Assembly: GCA_020161835.1 (NCBI GenBank) | Contig: JAIUNL010000001.1 | Location: 248,001-312,000, forward strand | DNA: 64,000 nt | Reading direction: 5' to 3' | Source: Bacteroidota bacterium | GTDB taxonomy: Bacteria > Bacteroidota > JABWAT01 | Shown here: positions 16,173-25,541 of the stretch, one piece after another | How the letters are laid out: each line of letters begins with the position of its first letter | Position numbering within the stretch: position 1 is the first letter of the stretch | Made by a program: the position numbers and the translations under genes | The notes under the pieces: generated by a model | Seen by the model: the letters and a program-made list of their open reading frames with translations, nothing else | Database searches by the model: none | What the model was told of the DNA's origin: nothing

Positions 16173-18914
16173 ATGCTTCATGATCTCCACTCCCTTTTTC
16201 CCCCCAGCCGGTGTTCAACCCGGCTGATCGACCGGATTGCCGTTTCGCACGACGCCAGTTTTTATTCGTTGATTCCCAAAGTCATTGTTAAACCGGTTTC
16301 TGTTTCTGAAATCCAGTCGTTATTCCGCATTTCTCAAACTAACCGAGTCCCGCTAACTTTCCGTGCTGCAGGCACCAGTCTTTCCGGTCAGGCTGTGACG
16401 GATGGAATTCTGGCGGATATTGCTTCGGGTTGGAAACGGATTGAAATTGATGCTGTCGCAGGAACGGTCACCGTTGAGCCCGGCATTATCGGTCATCATG
16501 TTAATCTTCGTTTGAAATCTGCCGGACGAAAAATTGGACCTGATCCGGCCTCGATCCAGTCTGCTATGATGGGCGGAATCCTGGCGAACAATGCATCGGG
16601 AATGTGCTGCGGTGTCATTCACAATGCTTATCACACCTTAGTCAGTTTGAAAGCCGTTCTTCCTGACGGAACCCTTTTCGATTCTGCACAACCTGAGTTT
16701 CATCCCCTCTTTCCGGAATTGCTTTCCATCCGGAATAAAATTCTTTCCAATCCGGCACTGAAAGAAAAAATCAGGACGAAATATCAGATTAAAAACACAA
16801 TCGGTTATTCGCTGAATTCATTTCTTGACTTTGCTTCACCATCCGAAATTTTAGCCAGACTTCTCATCGGTTCGGAAGGAACACTTGGTTTTATATCGGA
16901 AGCAACCCTCCGCACAATTCCTGATCATCCGTTTAAATTAACGGCTTTGTTTTTGTTCCCTGATTCTGGATCAGCCTGCAGACAAGTCACGAAACTTGAA
17001 AAATCAGGCGCCTCAGCTATTGAGCTGATGGATTTCAGATCTCTGGTTTGCATCCAGCCTTATGCGGGTCCGTTTACCGGATATTTAAGCAACCTGCCGG
17101 AAGGAACCACGGCACTTTTAACCGAATGGGAATCCGCCGATTCTGATTCCTTATTATATATAGAAGAAAAAGTCAGAACCCTGATGACGACTTTTTCTCT
17201 GGTTCATCCGCCGCTTCTGATGCAACAACCAGACGACCGGGCTTCGCTTTGGAAACTCAGAAAGGGACTTTTCCCCACAGTTGGGTCGGCAAGAAAAGCC
17301 GGAACAACCGTAATTATTGAGGATGTGGCCGTTCCGCTTCAGTTTTTGGCAGAAACCGTTTCTGAACTTGAACTGCTTTTCAGAAAGCACGATTACCCGG
17401 AAGCCATTTTATTCGGACATGCGAAGGACGGAAATCTGCATTTTGTGATTACTCAGGCTTTTGATTCAGACGAACAAATCAGGCAATATGAAAATCTGAT
17501 GGCGGATGTGGTTGATCTGGTTCATGGCCGTTTTGGCGGATCACTCAAAGCAGAACACGGCACCGGCCGGAATATGGCGCCGTTCGTCGAAACGGAATGG
17601 GGAACAGAAGCTTATTTAATCATGAAGCGGATCAAAAACTTGCTCGATCCGGCTAATCTTCTGAATCCGGATGTGTTGATTTCATCCGACCCGAACATCC
17701 ACCTGAAAAATCTGAAAACCATTCATCCGGCTGATCCTGAATCAGACTCGTGCATGGAATGCGGATTTTGTGAACCGGTTTGTCCGTCACGGGAGGTAAC
17801 CCTTTCACCCAGACAAAGAATTGTGGTCAGAAGAGCCATGGCCGGCGGAAGCGAAGAATTCAGAAGTTTGCTGTCTGCCGATTTTAACTATTCAGGAATT
17901 GACACCTGTGCAGCTGACGGACTTTGTGCAACGGCATGTCCGGTTGGAATTGATACCGGAAAAGTGATGAAACGGTTGCGGGCAGAATCTGCTTCCCCAA
18001 CCGGGAAAAAAATGGCCGGGTTAGTGGCCGGGAATTTCAAATTAGCAGAAATTGGAATCCGTTCTGTTTTATTTTTAAAACCAATGGTCAGACTTTCTTC
18101 AACAGCAGCCAATTTTTATTTCCCGAAAACCTTACCCGAACTTTCGGCGGCGTTAAAACCGGCTTTTGCTTTGAAACCTGCACCTGATCTTCAAGCAGAG
18201 GCCGTATATTTTCAAACCTGTGTTTCAAGAACAATGGGCGGATATCCAGGCTCGCCGTCACTTCCTGAAACAATAAAAACCGTTTGTGAACGGGCGGGAA
18301 TCCACCTTTCCATTCCTGATGTGGCCGGACTTTGCTGCGGAACCCCGTTTCAGTCGAAAGGTTACCAGGATGCTACCACAGAAGTTTTTTCGGAAACCAT
18401 CCGTCAACTTTTTAACCAAACTGACTCGGGACGGATTCCGGTTGTGGTTGATACGAGTCCGTGTACCTACACGTTTCTTCATCCTGATTTTCAATTCTCT
18501 GAGGAAACTAAAACGTTATATTCAGCACTGATTTTTATTGATTCGGTTACTTTTCTTGCTAAAACTGTACTTCCCCGGTTAAAAGTGGGTGAAAAATATC
18601 CTTCCGCCTGGTTTCATCCGGTTTGCTCCGTCATCAAAATGGGAATTTTGCCCGATCTTTCCGAAATTGCCCGGCTGACGACAGTCGATGGCCGGATACC
18701 GGAACCCTCAGGTTGCTGCGGAATGGCAGGCGACCGGGGAATGTGGTTCCCTGAACTTCCTGAACAGGCACAGAAAAACGAAAAGGAACAGTTTTCAATG
18801 CATCCGGCAAAGGGGTATTTCAGTTCATCACGAACCTGCGAATCAGGACTTTCAGAACACGCCCGATTTCCTTTTAAATCGGTCTGGCATCTCGCCGAAG
18901 AGGTCAGCCGGTAG
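16173..18914 (+). CDS. FAD-linked oxidase fused to Fe-S/CCG domains (D-lactate/2-hydroxyacid dehydrogenase-like)
   Basis: A 913-residue fusion. Residues about 36-210 are an FAD-binding PCMH domain (TFRAAGTSLSGQAVTDG, GGILANNASGMCCG). About 215-505 is an FAD-oxidase C domain (GSEGTLGFISEAT, GHAKDGNLHFV, AEHGTGRNMAP). A ferredoxin-like part follows: CMECGFCEPVCP at about 526 and CAADGLCATACP at about 578; the second lacks one of the usual four cysteines, which I recall as normal for this YdiJ-like family. The C-terminus carries two cysteine-rich redox modules, LCCGTPF (about 719) and SGCCGMAGD (about 847). It resembles GlcD plus GlcF fused, and likely passes electrons from a D-2-hydroxyacid to the respiratory chain; substrate is uncertain. 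Confidence 0.88.
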   Translation: MLHDLHSLFPPSRCSTRLIDRIAVSHDASFYSLIPKVIVKPVSVSEIQSLFRISQTNRVPLTFRAAGTSLSGQAVTDGILADIASGWKRIEIDAVAGTVTVEPGIIGHHVNLRLKSAGRKIGPDPASIQSAMMGGILANNASGMCCGVIHNAYHTLVSLKAVLPDGTLFDSAQPEFHPLFPELLSIRNKILSNPALKEKIRTKYQIKNTIGYSLNSFLDFASPSEILARLLIGSEGTLGFISEATLRTIPDHPFKLTALFLFPDSGSACRQVTKLEKSGASAIELMDFRSLVCIQPYAGPFTGYLSNLPEGTTALLTEWESADSDSLLYIEEKVRTLMTTFSLVHPPLLMQQPDDRASLWKLRKGLFPTVGSARKAGTTVIIEDVAVPLQFLAETVSELELLFRKHDYPEAILFGHAKDGNLHFVITQAFDSDEQIRQYENLMADVVDLVHGRFGGSLKAEHGTGRNMAPFVETEWGTEAYLIMKRIKNLLDPANLLNPDVLISSDPNIHLKNLKTIHPADPESDSCMECGFCEPVCPSREVTLSPRQRIVVRRAMAGGSEEFRSLLSADFNYSGIDTCAADGLCATACPVGIDTGKVMKRLRAESASPTGKKMAGLVAGNFKLAEIGIRSVLFLKPMVRLSSTAANFYFPKTLPELSAALKPAFALKPAPDLQAEAVYFQTCVSRTMGGYPGSPSLPETIKTVCERAGIHLSIPDVAGLCCGTPFQSKGYQDATTEVFSETIRQLFNQTDSGRIPVVVDTSPCTYTFLHPDFQFSEETKTLYSALIFIDSVTFLAKTVLPRLKVGEKYPSAWFHPVCSVIKMGILPDLSEIARLTTVDGRIPEPSGCCGMAGDRGMWFPELPEQAQKNEKEQFSMHPAKGYFSSSRTCESGLSEHARFPFKSVWHLAEEVSR

Positions 18915-18951
18915 GGCTTTTTGATCATTTGCTTTATTTTTTTCATCAACT

Positions 18952-20475
18952 ATGTCAAGATTAAATAAACTCAGCCTTTCGGTAATGACCAATTTTCTTA
19001 CCCAGGGCGTAACCATGATTCTGGCTCTTTTTGCCCTTCCGGTGTACTTCCGGTATTTGGGTGATGCCGGTTACGGGGTTTATTCATTTCTGATTGTACT
19101 CATCAACTATTTATCTTTTCTTGATCTTGGGTTAAATGCAGGTGCCATCCGGTTTGTCGCTGAGGCTTATTCTGCAGGTGATTATGAAAAAGTAAAAAAG
19201 GTAATCGGCACGATCAGCCGTGTTTATCTGGTTACAGCTACCGCCGGTTCATTTTTGCTGCTTTTTAGTGCCGATTTTATTGCGCACCACTTCCTGAATC
19301 AGATTCCGGTTAGCCTGCTGCCCGAAACGGTGACCTTTTTTCAACTGGGTGCGATTGCATTCTTTTTGAATATGTACAGTATTTTCCTGGGTGGATTGCA
19401 GACTGCGATTCAGAAACAATATCTTTCCAACTCAATCAGATTTACGGGTGATGGCCTGAGGCTGGTAACTGGAATGATTTTATTGATTTCAGGTCAGGGT
19501 TTGGTTAGTATTATCCTTTCTAACATTGTCATCAGCCTGCTTGTTATCCTGACTCTTTTCCTTTCGGCAAAAAGGGAATTACCCAGTTTTTCACTATTCA
19601 GACCATTTGATAAAGCCGTATTCAAAGAGCTTTTTTCATATTCTGCAATTGTCATGGCCGGATCAGTTGTAGCAATTGTGGGTGCTCAGGCGAACCAATT
19701 CATTATTGCCTGGCTACTTCCTGTTGCAATGATTGCCTTTTACTCGGGAGCTTTTGACACTACAACCAAGCTTTTTCTCGTTCCGAAAAACCTGATGACT
19801 CCACTTTTTCCGCTCTGGCTTGAAATGAGAGTAAAAAATGAATCCGGAAAAATTGAACTGCTTCTGTTCAAGGCGCTGAAGTTTACCGGACTTTCAATAC
19901 TAATTGTTTCTGTCCCTCTTTTTCTGGATACTGAATCATTGCTGAGTCTTTGGGTGAGTCCGGCATTTTCAGACGGTGCCTCAGCCCCGTTTAAACTGCT
20001 GCTTCCCGGTGTGGTCATCAGCTCTCTGGGTTATGCGCTAATACCCCTTGCCTATGTTTTTGACCTTCAGAAAAAGGCTCTTTATTTTCAAATTACTCAG
20101 GCTATTCTGAATATTATATTGTGTTTTTCACTGATTCCGGTATTAGGTGTTGCCGGTGCAGCATTGGCGTTTACTCTTACCCAACTGCTTGTTTTGCCCG
20201 TTATGGGCTATTTCATTTTTAAAGAATCAATCGGTTTTCTGCAAATTCAGGTTTTTGGATGGGATTTAATTCGTCTTGCCGGAATCGGACTATTTGGTGC
20301 TTTAGTTTTTTATCTTTCATCACTTTTTCAGTTTACAGGTTGGATGGGCATCTTCATTCGATTTTCCCTAACTATTTCTGCCTCCATTCTTGCTTCATGG
20401 TTCTGGGCTTTGGATTCAACTGACAAGGGGTTCATCAGGAAATATACTCCCGTCAAATTTCTTCCGGAAAGTTGA
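18952..20475 (+). CDS. Polysaccharide flippase (Wzx/MATE-like)
   Basis: A 507-residue protein with about 12-14 membrane segments. The start MSRLNKLSLSVMTNFLTQGV followed by YFRYLGDAGYGVYSFL and FLDLGLNAGAIRFVAEAY is the classic N-terminus of polysaccharide biosynthesis/oligosaccharide flippases. These move lipid-linked sugar chains across the inner membrane. It heads a tight trio with a glycosyltransferase and a methyltransferase (2-nt gap, then 4-nt overlap), so it probably handles the product of those enzymes. No strong SD precedes the ATG. The rest of a polysaccharide locus (polymerase, initiating transferase) is not in the window. Confidence 0.88.
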   Translation: MSRLNKLSLSVMTNFLTQGVTMILALFALPVYFRYLGDAGYGVYSFLIVLINYLSFLDLGLNAGAIRFVAEAYSAGDYEKVKKVIGTISRVYLVTATAGSFLLLFSADFIAHHFLNQIPVSLLPETVTFFQLGAIAFFLNMYSIFLGGLQTAIQKQYLSNSIRFTGDGLRLVTGMILLISGQGLVSIILSNIVISLLVILTLFLSAKRELPSFSLFRPFDKAVFKELFSYSAIVMAGSVVAIVGAQANQFIIAWLLPVAMIAFYSGAFDTTTKLFLVPKNLMTPLFPLWLEMRVKNESGKIELLLFKALKFTGLSILIVSVPLFLDTESLLSLWVSPAFSDGASAPFKLLLPGVVISSLGYALIPLAYVFDLQKKALYFQITQAILNIILCFSLIPVLGVAGAALAFTLTQLLVLPVMGYFIFKESIGFLQIQVFGWDLIRLAGIGLFGALVFYLSSLFQFTGWMGIFIRFSLTISASILASWFWALDSTDKGFIRKYTPVKFLPES

Positions 20476-20477
20476 GT

Positions 20478-21500
20478 ATGACTCTGCTTGCTATCACCTT
20501 CGGAAATGTTGACCATGCCAGCTCAAGAACACGGGTTTACCTTTATCTTCCCTTTTTAAAGGCAGATGGGGTATCTGTAACGGTTTTACCGGCAAAACCT
20601 GTTCAGAAGAAAACTTTGTTTTTTCCCATTTACCGGTTTTCATTTAAAATTTTCAGCAAGCTTATCCGTTTTATTTTTCTTGCCTTTTTTTCGTGGGATG
20701 CTGTTTGGGTACACCGGGTTTTTCTATCTCAGGCTGAACTTTGGCTTATTAAAGTCAGGAAAATCAAACTAATTTATGATTTTGACGATGCCATTTTTCT
20801 AGGAAGTGATCAAAATCTGGAGAAAACCCAGAATATGGTTCGCTTTTCAGCTCAAACCATCGTAAGTACACCTTTTCTGTCTGGGTTTTGTAAAGAAGTT
20901 GGCAAAGAACCCGTTGTCATAACAACCCCGGTTGATTCGGTTTTGTTTTTTCCGGATCCTGACAAAAAAAATAATGGCGAAATTGTAATCGGCTGGACGG
21001 GTTCTCCCTCAACCGAAAAGTACCTGGTAAACATTCTTCCAGCTCTTGAAGAGGTTGGTAAAAAATATCCGCAGGTCCAATTTCTTTTTACCGGAACCAG
21101 CCGGAATTTTAAAATCGGCGACAGTCAGACGTTTTGCTCTCCCTGGTCAATGAGTGAAGAACCTGTTCTGATCAGAAAAATGGATATCGGAATGATGCCC
21201 CTTCCAGATGATGAGTGGTCACGGAATAAAGGTGGCTACAAAATATTTTTATATTTTGCCTCGGGTATTCCTGCCGTGGTTTCGCCAGTTGGTATTAACT
21301 CTCAGGTTGTAACTGAAGGTGAAACCGGATTTTGGGCATCAACACGGGATGAATGGGTTAAAAACCTGGGTATTCTGATTGAAAACACTGCCGTACGGGA
21401 AAAAATGGGACGAAATGCCCTTGAAAAAGCACGAAAACAATATTCTGTTCAGGCCTGCTATAACCAACTCTCCACGATTTTTAAAACAATAACAAAATGA
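20478..21500 (+). CDS. Glycosyltransferase, GT4-like (GT-B)
   Basis: I start it at the ATG 20478 (MTLLAITFG), with GGAAAG 6 nt before it and the previous stop 2 nt away; a TTG two codons earlier is possible. The 340-residue protein has a GT-B-type layout: an N-half with DFDDAIFLGS at about residue 98, and a C-half with IVIGWTGSPST, then GGYKIFLYFASGIPAVVSPVG and GETGFWASTRDEW, the donor-nucleotide loop of GT4 enzymes. The C-terminal helix KARKQYSVQACYNQL is also typical. It probably adds a sugar to the glycan exported by the neighbouring flippase; donor and linkage unknown. Confidence 0.85.
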   Translation: MTLLAITFGNVDHASSRTRVYLYLPFLKADGVSVTVLPAKPVQKKTLFFPIYRFSFKIFSKLIRFIFLAFFSWDAVWVHRVFLSQAELWLIKVRKIKLIYDFDDAIFLGSDQNLEKTQNMVRFSAQTIVSTPFLSGFCKEVGKEPVVITTPVDSVLFFPDPDKKNNGEIVIGWTGSPSTEKYLVNILPALEEVGKKYPQVQFLFTGTSRNFKIGDSQTFCSPWSMSEEPVLIRKMDIGMMPLPDDEWSRNKGGYKIFLYFASGIPAVVSPVGINSQVVTEGETGFWASTRDEWVKNLGILIENTAVREKMGRNALEKARKQYSVQACYNQLSTIFKTITK

Positions 21501-22120
21501 AAACTCTTGCCGAATTTCGCAATCTGGTTAAGTCAACTGAAAAAGTCATTATTGAACTTGGCTGTGGTCCAAACAAAAAACCAGGCGTAATTGGGATTGA
21601 CCAGTTCAGCCTTCCCGGTGTCGACTACGTTACCGATCTTGAACACGGACTTCCCTTTCTTGAATCTGACTCGGTTGATGAAATCATTTCACGGCACGTA
21701 CTTGAACATATAGAAAATTTTCAGTTTCTGATGGAAGAAATTCACCGTGTACTCAAACCCGGTGGCAGAAAAGTGATCACAGTTCCTCACTTTTCAAGTC
21801 CGTATTACTATTCTGATTTTACACACCGCCGTTTTTTCGGATTGTACACCTTTGACTATTTCACTGACCCGGCTTCATCCCGGTTAAAAAGAAAGGTTCC
21901 CTCTTTTTACTCTGAGCTTCGGTTTACCATTTCTTATCGCAAACTCGTATTTAAATCACCGTTTAAGGTAAGAAACCTGATTAAAATGTTTTTTACCCGA
22001 TTATTTAATAGTACAACTTACCTTCAGGAGCTCTACGAAGAACAATTCTGCTATCTGATTCCCTGCCAGGAAATTGAATTTATACTTACACCCGTCAAAA
22101 AAAACACAGAACCCAAATAA
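21497..22120 (+). CDS. Class I SAM-dependent methyltransferase of the polysaccharide trio
   Basis: A 207-residue enzyme overlapping the glycosyltransferase by ATGA. Motif I is IIELGCGPNKKPGVIGID (about 19-36). The post-I acidic region is DLEHGLPF, and motif ISRHVLEHIEN with HRVLKPGGRKVITVPH follows, as in the Methyltransf_11 group. The ending, with a YEEQFCYLIPCQEIEF segment, is seen in methyltransferases of cell-surface sugar loci. The likely role is methylating a sugar or capping a chain, given the flippase and glycosyltransferase beside it. A lipid or small-molecule substrate cannot be excluded. Confidence 0.82.
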   Translation: MKTLAEFRNLVKSTEKVIIELGCGPNKKPGVIGIDQFSLPGVDYVTDLEHGLPFLESDSVDEIISRHVLEHIENFQFLMEEIHRVLKPGGRKVITVPHFSSPYYYSDFTHRRFFGLYTFDYFTDPASSRLKRKVPSFYSELRFTISYRKLVFKSPFKVRNLIKMFFTRLFNSTTYLQELYEEQFCYLIPCQEIEFILTPVKKNTEPK

Positions 22121-22282
22121 ACCCGGGTAATCACTCTTCTTCTTAATAAAAAGTTTTGCTCAGATTTGGGCAAAACAAAACGGAGTTAACACTTCCCGAT
22201 TAATTAAAATATATTATATTTATATTGCTTAATATAAAAGTGTTTTGTATTATTACTTTATCATTTTAACAAGAGGCCCGTT

Positions 22283-23713
22283 ATGAAAATGTGGACTAAA
22301 GTAACTTTTCTTTCAATTTCCATTCTTGGTTTTTTTACCCTTCTTTCGTGCGATGAGATACCAAGCCAGTCCTCAGAAAAAAACGGATCGGTTAAGTTTG
22401 CATTTAATGGTTCAAGCGCCCAGCTTTCAAAAACCGGGGCTGACTCTGTGGCAAAGAAATTGTACATAACCCTTCGTGATCTCACAGGAAAGGAAGTGCT
22501 TAAACTTCAAAGTGTCGATCTGGTATCTTTTGGAAATGGTTATGTGAGTCTTCCGGTTTCACTTCCAGAGGGAAGCTATGAACTAACAGAATTTCTTGCG
22601 GTTACGGCAGACAACAAGACTATTTTTGCTGCTCCCCTCACCGGATCACCCAAAGCATATCTTGTTGAAAAACCACTGCCACTTGGTATTTCAGTAGTTG
22701 CTGATCAGGTAGCCTCACTTGATGTTGAAGTTTTACGGGTGCAGAACGGAGAACCATCATCTGAGTTTGGTTATGTGAGTTTTACTTTTAACGAAAAGAA
22801 AACTCTTGATCTCAAACTAGCAGTTCTCGCTTTAAACAATGAGTCAGGTAAATTTGAGTTGGTTTCTGGAAATTTAACTCTTAAAGTCAATTCAAAAACC
22901 TACCTCTCAACACAATTTGAGGCAAAAACCAATACACTCACAATCAACCAGTTTCAAGACGATGATGTGATTTCATTTGAACTCACCAGCGAAAATCACG
23001 GATCAAAGACAATTGAATTTTTATATTTTGAATTGAAATTGATGGCCGGAAATCCAATTGTAATTACACTTACTCCCAATCAATCAATCGATACAAAATT
23101 ACTTGCCTTTTACCCGCTCGACGGAAATGCAAATGACATCAGCGGCAACCAGTTAAACGGGACCGTAATTGGTGCTCAAAAGACATCAGACCGGTTCAAC
23201 CAGGCTGATCATGCCTATTATTTTGATGGAAATAATTCAATTGACCTGGGTAACATCCTCAATGATACCCATTTTCCATTCAGCGTTTCGGTCTGGGTCA
23301 GACCAGAAACCGAACAAATGATCGGTCGGATATTTCACACTGATTTTGGTTTAAATCAGGATGCCTATTATGGTTTCGGTGTTTTTTATCGGGATGGAAA
23401 TTTTGACATCAGCACCGGCACGGGTACAGGATCAGGCTACCAAAACCGGTTTGGTATCAAAACAATCAGCACCTATCCGGTTCAGAACTGGTACCACATC
23501 ACTGCAGTTTTTGCTGCTGAATTTACTTACAAAATTTATGTGAATGGTGTTCTTGCACAATCTTTTGGTGATGGTTCGGGAATTAATGTTGCTCACAATT
23601 TTGATAGTGCTGTAATAGGCGCAAAATTTATTGGCGCAATAGATGACGTCAGAATATTTGATAATGTGCTTTCAGAAAAGGAAATTAGCTCTCTCTATTC
23701 TGACGGGCAATAG
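22283..23713 (+). CDS. LamG-domain lipoprotein, paralogue 1
   Basis: A 476-residue lipoprotein. The signal peptide ends in the lipobox LLSC (Cys at about 23), and AAGAGG precedes the ATG. Residues about 30-260 form an all-beta region of unknown type (VKFAFNGSS, LYITLRDLTGKEVL, YVSLPVSLPEGSYELTEF). Residues about 270-475 are a LamG/concanavalin-like jelly roll: LLAFYPLDGNANDISGN, AYYFDGNNSIDLGNILND, FSVSVWVRPE, NWYHITAVF, KIYVNGVL, AIDDVRIFDNVLSEKEISSL. Such domains bind carbohydrates or proteins at the cell surface. An AT-rich 160-nt region upstream probably carries the promoter. It shares its architecture with the next gene. Confidence 0.82.
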   Translation: MKMWTKVTFLSISILGFFTLLSCDEIPSQSSEKNGSVKFAFNGSSAQLSKTGADSVAKKLYITLRDLTGKEVLKLQSVDLVSFGNGYVSLPVSLPEGSYELTEFLAVTADNKTIFAAPLTGSPKAYLVEKPLPLGISVVADQVASLDVEVLRVQNGEPSSEFGYVSFTFNEKKTLDLKLAVLALNNESGKFELVSGNLTLKVNSKTYLSTQFEAKTNTLTINQFQDDDVISFELTSENHGSKTIEFLYFELKLMAGNPIVITLTPNQSIDTKLLAFYPLDGNANDISGNQLNGTVIGAQKTSDRFNQADHAYYFDGNNSIDLGNILNDTHFPFSVSVWVRPETEQMIGRIFHTDFGLNQDAYYGFGVFYRDGNFDISTGTGTGSGYQNRFGIKTISTYPVQNWYHITAVFAAEFTYKIYVNGVLAQSFGDGSGINVAHNFDSAVIGAKFIGAIDDVRIFDNVLSEKEISSLYSDGQ

Positions 23714-23818
23714 AAATAGTCTGGATTAAACGGATTGCACCCTGGGACTATTGTATGTGAACATTTTCTTCAGGATAGGGACTGGACATCATTATTCATA
23801 ATTTAAACCCTATTCCTG

Positions 23819-25270
23819 TTGAAAATAATCAGAGCCCTGTTTTTCTTTCTGTTTGCTGTCTCTTTTCTTCAGTCGTGTGAAAAGAAACCTGTTCAATCAT
23901 CTGCTGGATCAGGTAAACTTCAAATTCACTTTTCACCGGCTATCCTGAAAAGTGATGTCCTTACTGAAAGAAACCCGAGATATCATGTCATTCTCTCCAT
24001 TTCTGATTCTACAGGCTCTCAGGTTTTATCTGGTCTGGTTGTAGATATGATCAGAGTTGGAAATGAATATTACTCTCTGCCTGTTGAACTTCCTGCAAAA
24101 AATTATGTTCTGAACGAATGTATCATTTTTACCGATTCTCTGATTGCTCTTGGCGTCATTCCCCGTGCACCATCACCAAATCCAGGTTTGAATCAAACTT
24201 CCACTTTAATAAAAATACATCAAAATCAGGTTTTTACAATTCCTGCGGGCTGGTTCGAAAAACTTACCCAAACTGAACCCTCAACATTAAAAAACCATCC
24301 CATTTCCTCTCTTAAAAAGGAAAACTGGGTTCCTATTGAAATAAAGCCCCAATTTTTTAATCATCAAACCGATACGTATGACCCTGTTTCAGTAAACTTG
24401 TCTGTCTTTCAACACGGGAAGTTAATTCGGAAATTAAATATAGAACGTGGTCAAGGCTTAAATTTCATGTTCGTTCCCGATAAATCAGCGGTATTAACAC
24501 TCCAGGTTATTAAAGATCGATTCCAAAAGTTCGACAAAACTGTTTCCTGGCAGGAAATGAAGCCAAAAAACTCAAAACCACTTGAACTTAATCTTAAGAC
24601 TCTTTTCCAACCCACCAACAGTCTGATTGCTCGCTTTCCGTTTAACAACAATACTGAGACAACCGGAAAATTCATTTTTAAAGCGATCAATAATGGCGCG
24701 GTTTTGACTACCGATCGTTTCGGAGAAAAAAATGCTGCATTCGCTTTTAACGGTAAGGGTTTCCTTGACTACGGCGATATTTTAAATGACCATTTTCTGC
24801 CGGTCACGATCTCCGTCTGGGTTCGGGTAAAAGGACAACGGGAAAATATAGCGGGGATGATTTTCCAAACGGACAGTCCGAACATAATGGGAGCCGTTTA
24901 TGCAGGTATTTCGCTTGGACATTTAAATAACACGTTCTCAGGTGGCATTGGGGATGGAAATGGTGGAGGAAGTCAATACAGGCGCTCGCTTTCAACTGAT
25001 TCAAGGCCATATTTTGGGAAATGGGTTCACATTGTGTACACGTTAAAATCGTCTGTAAATCAAAAGTATTATCTTGATGGAAAAGAAGTAGCGTCTTTTG
25101 CCAGCGGTACGGGGTTTGAAATGTCTCATAATCAGTATCCGCTCCAAATCGGAAATGGTTTTATTGGTGATATTGATGACATTAGCTTTTTTGATTATGA
25201 ACTTTCTACAAAGGAAATTGACAGTTTATATCGTGCTGAATCCCAACACTCCACTATTTTTTCAAAGTGA
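23819..25270 (+). CDS. LamG-domain lipoprotein, paralogue 2 (TTG start)
   Basis: A 483-residue paralogue of the preceding gene. The only start giving a signal peptide is TTG at 23819: MKIIRALFFFLFAVSFLQSC, lipobox LQSC. No good SD is seen, so expression may be low. The N-half matches the first copy in order (HVILSISDSTGSQVL, YSLPVELPAKNYVLNECII). The C-terminal LamG domain (about 273-470) has LIARFPFNNN, AFAFNGKGFLDYGDILND, TISVWVRV, KWVHIVYTL, KYYLDGKEVASF and DIDDISFFDYELSTKEIDSL. Divergence between the copies is large, so duplication is not recent. Confidence 0.8.
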   Translation: MKIIRALFFFLFAVSFLQSCEKKPVQSSAGSGKLQIHFSPAILKSDVLTERNPRYHVILSISDSTGSQVLSGLVVDMIRVGNEYYSLPVELPAKNYVLNECIIFTDSLIALGVIPRAPSPNPGLNQTSTLIKIHQNQVFTIPAGWFEKLTQTEPSTLKNHPISSLKKENWVPIEIKPQFFNHQTDTYDPVSVNLSVFQHGKLIRKLNIERGQGLNFMFVPDKSAVLTLQVIKDRFQKFDKTVSWQEMKPKNSKPLELNLKTLFQPTNSLIARFPFNNNTETTGKFIFKAINNGAVLTTDRFGEKNAAFAFNGKGFLDYGDILNDHFLPVTISVWVRVKGQRENIAGMIFQTDSPNIMGAVYAGISLGHLNNTFSGGIGDGNGGGSQYRRSLSTDSRPYFGKWVHIVYTLKSSVNQKYYLDGKEVASFASGTGFEMSHNQYPLQIGNGFIGDIDDISFFDYELSTKEIDSLYRAESQHSTIFSK

Positions 25271-25340
25271 CCATAAAAGTGGCCTTTTTCGGTAAGATTC
25301 ACTTTTTTCAATGGATTAAAACAGGATTCACCAGAAATAG

Positions 25341-25511
25341 CATACTTTCAAATCCATCACGTCATATCCGGTTTCTATTGAATTTTTCTCAACCGATCCG
25401 GCCGTAATTGGGTCACGGGATGAAGGTGTGTTGGATGACCTTCGTTTTTATAATTACGCCATTTCTGAAGCCCAAATCGATTCTTTGTACCACGAAGGCG
25501 GGTGGAAATAA
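25341..25511 (+). pseudogene. Stump of a third LamG lipoprotein gene
   Basis: Downstream of the second LamG gene an open stretch of 56 codons encodes the end of another LamG domain: AVIGSRDEGVLDDLRFYNYA followed by ISEAQIDSLYHEGGWK and a stop at 25509-25511. It lines up with the ends of the two intact genes (DDVRIFDNVLSEKEISSLY and DDISFFDYELSTKEIDSLY). An in-frame stop at 25338 closes the frame upstream and no start or signal peptide is present. It is best read as a gene reduced to its 3' end by deletion or recombination. Confidence 0.8.
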
Positions 25512-25539
25512 AAAAGCCCGTCAAGTGACGGGCTTTTTT
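25510..25539. terminator. Bidirectional terminator between LamG stump and typA
   Basis: A stem of AAAAAAGCCCGTC and GACGGGCTTTTTT with loop AAGT works in both directions, ending the LamG transcript and the typA transcript, whose stop codon is 2 nt away. Its perfect state suggests it still serves typA although the plus-strand gene is broken. Confidence 0.88.
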
Positions 25540-25541
25540 AT

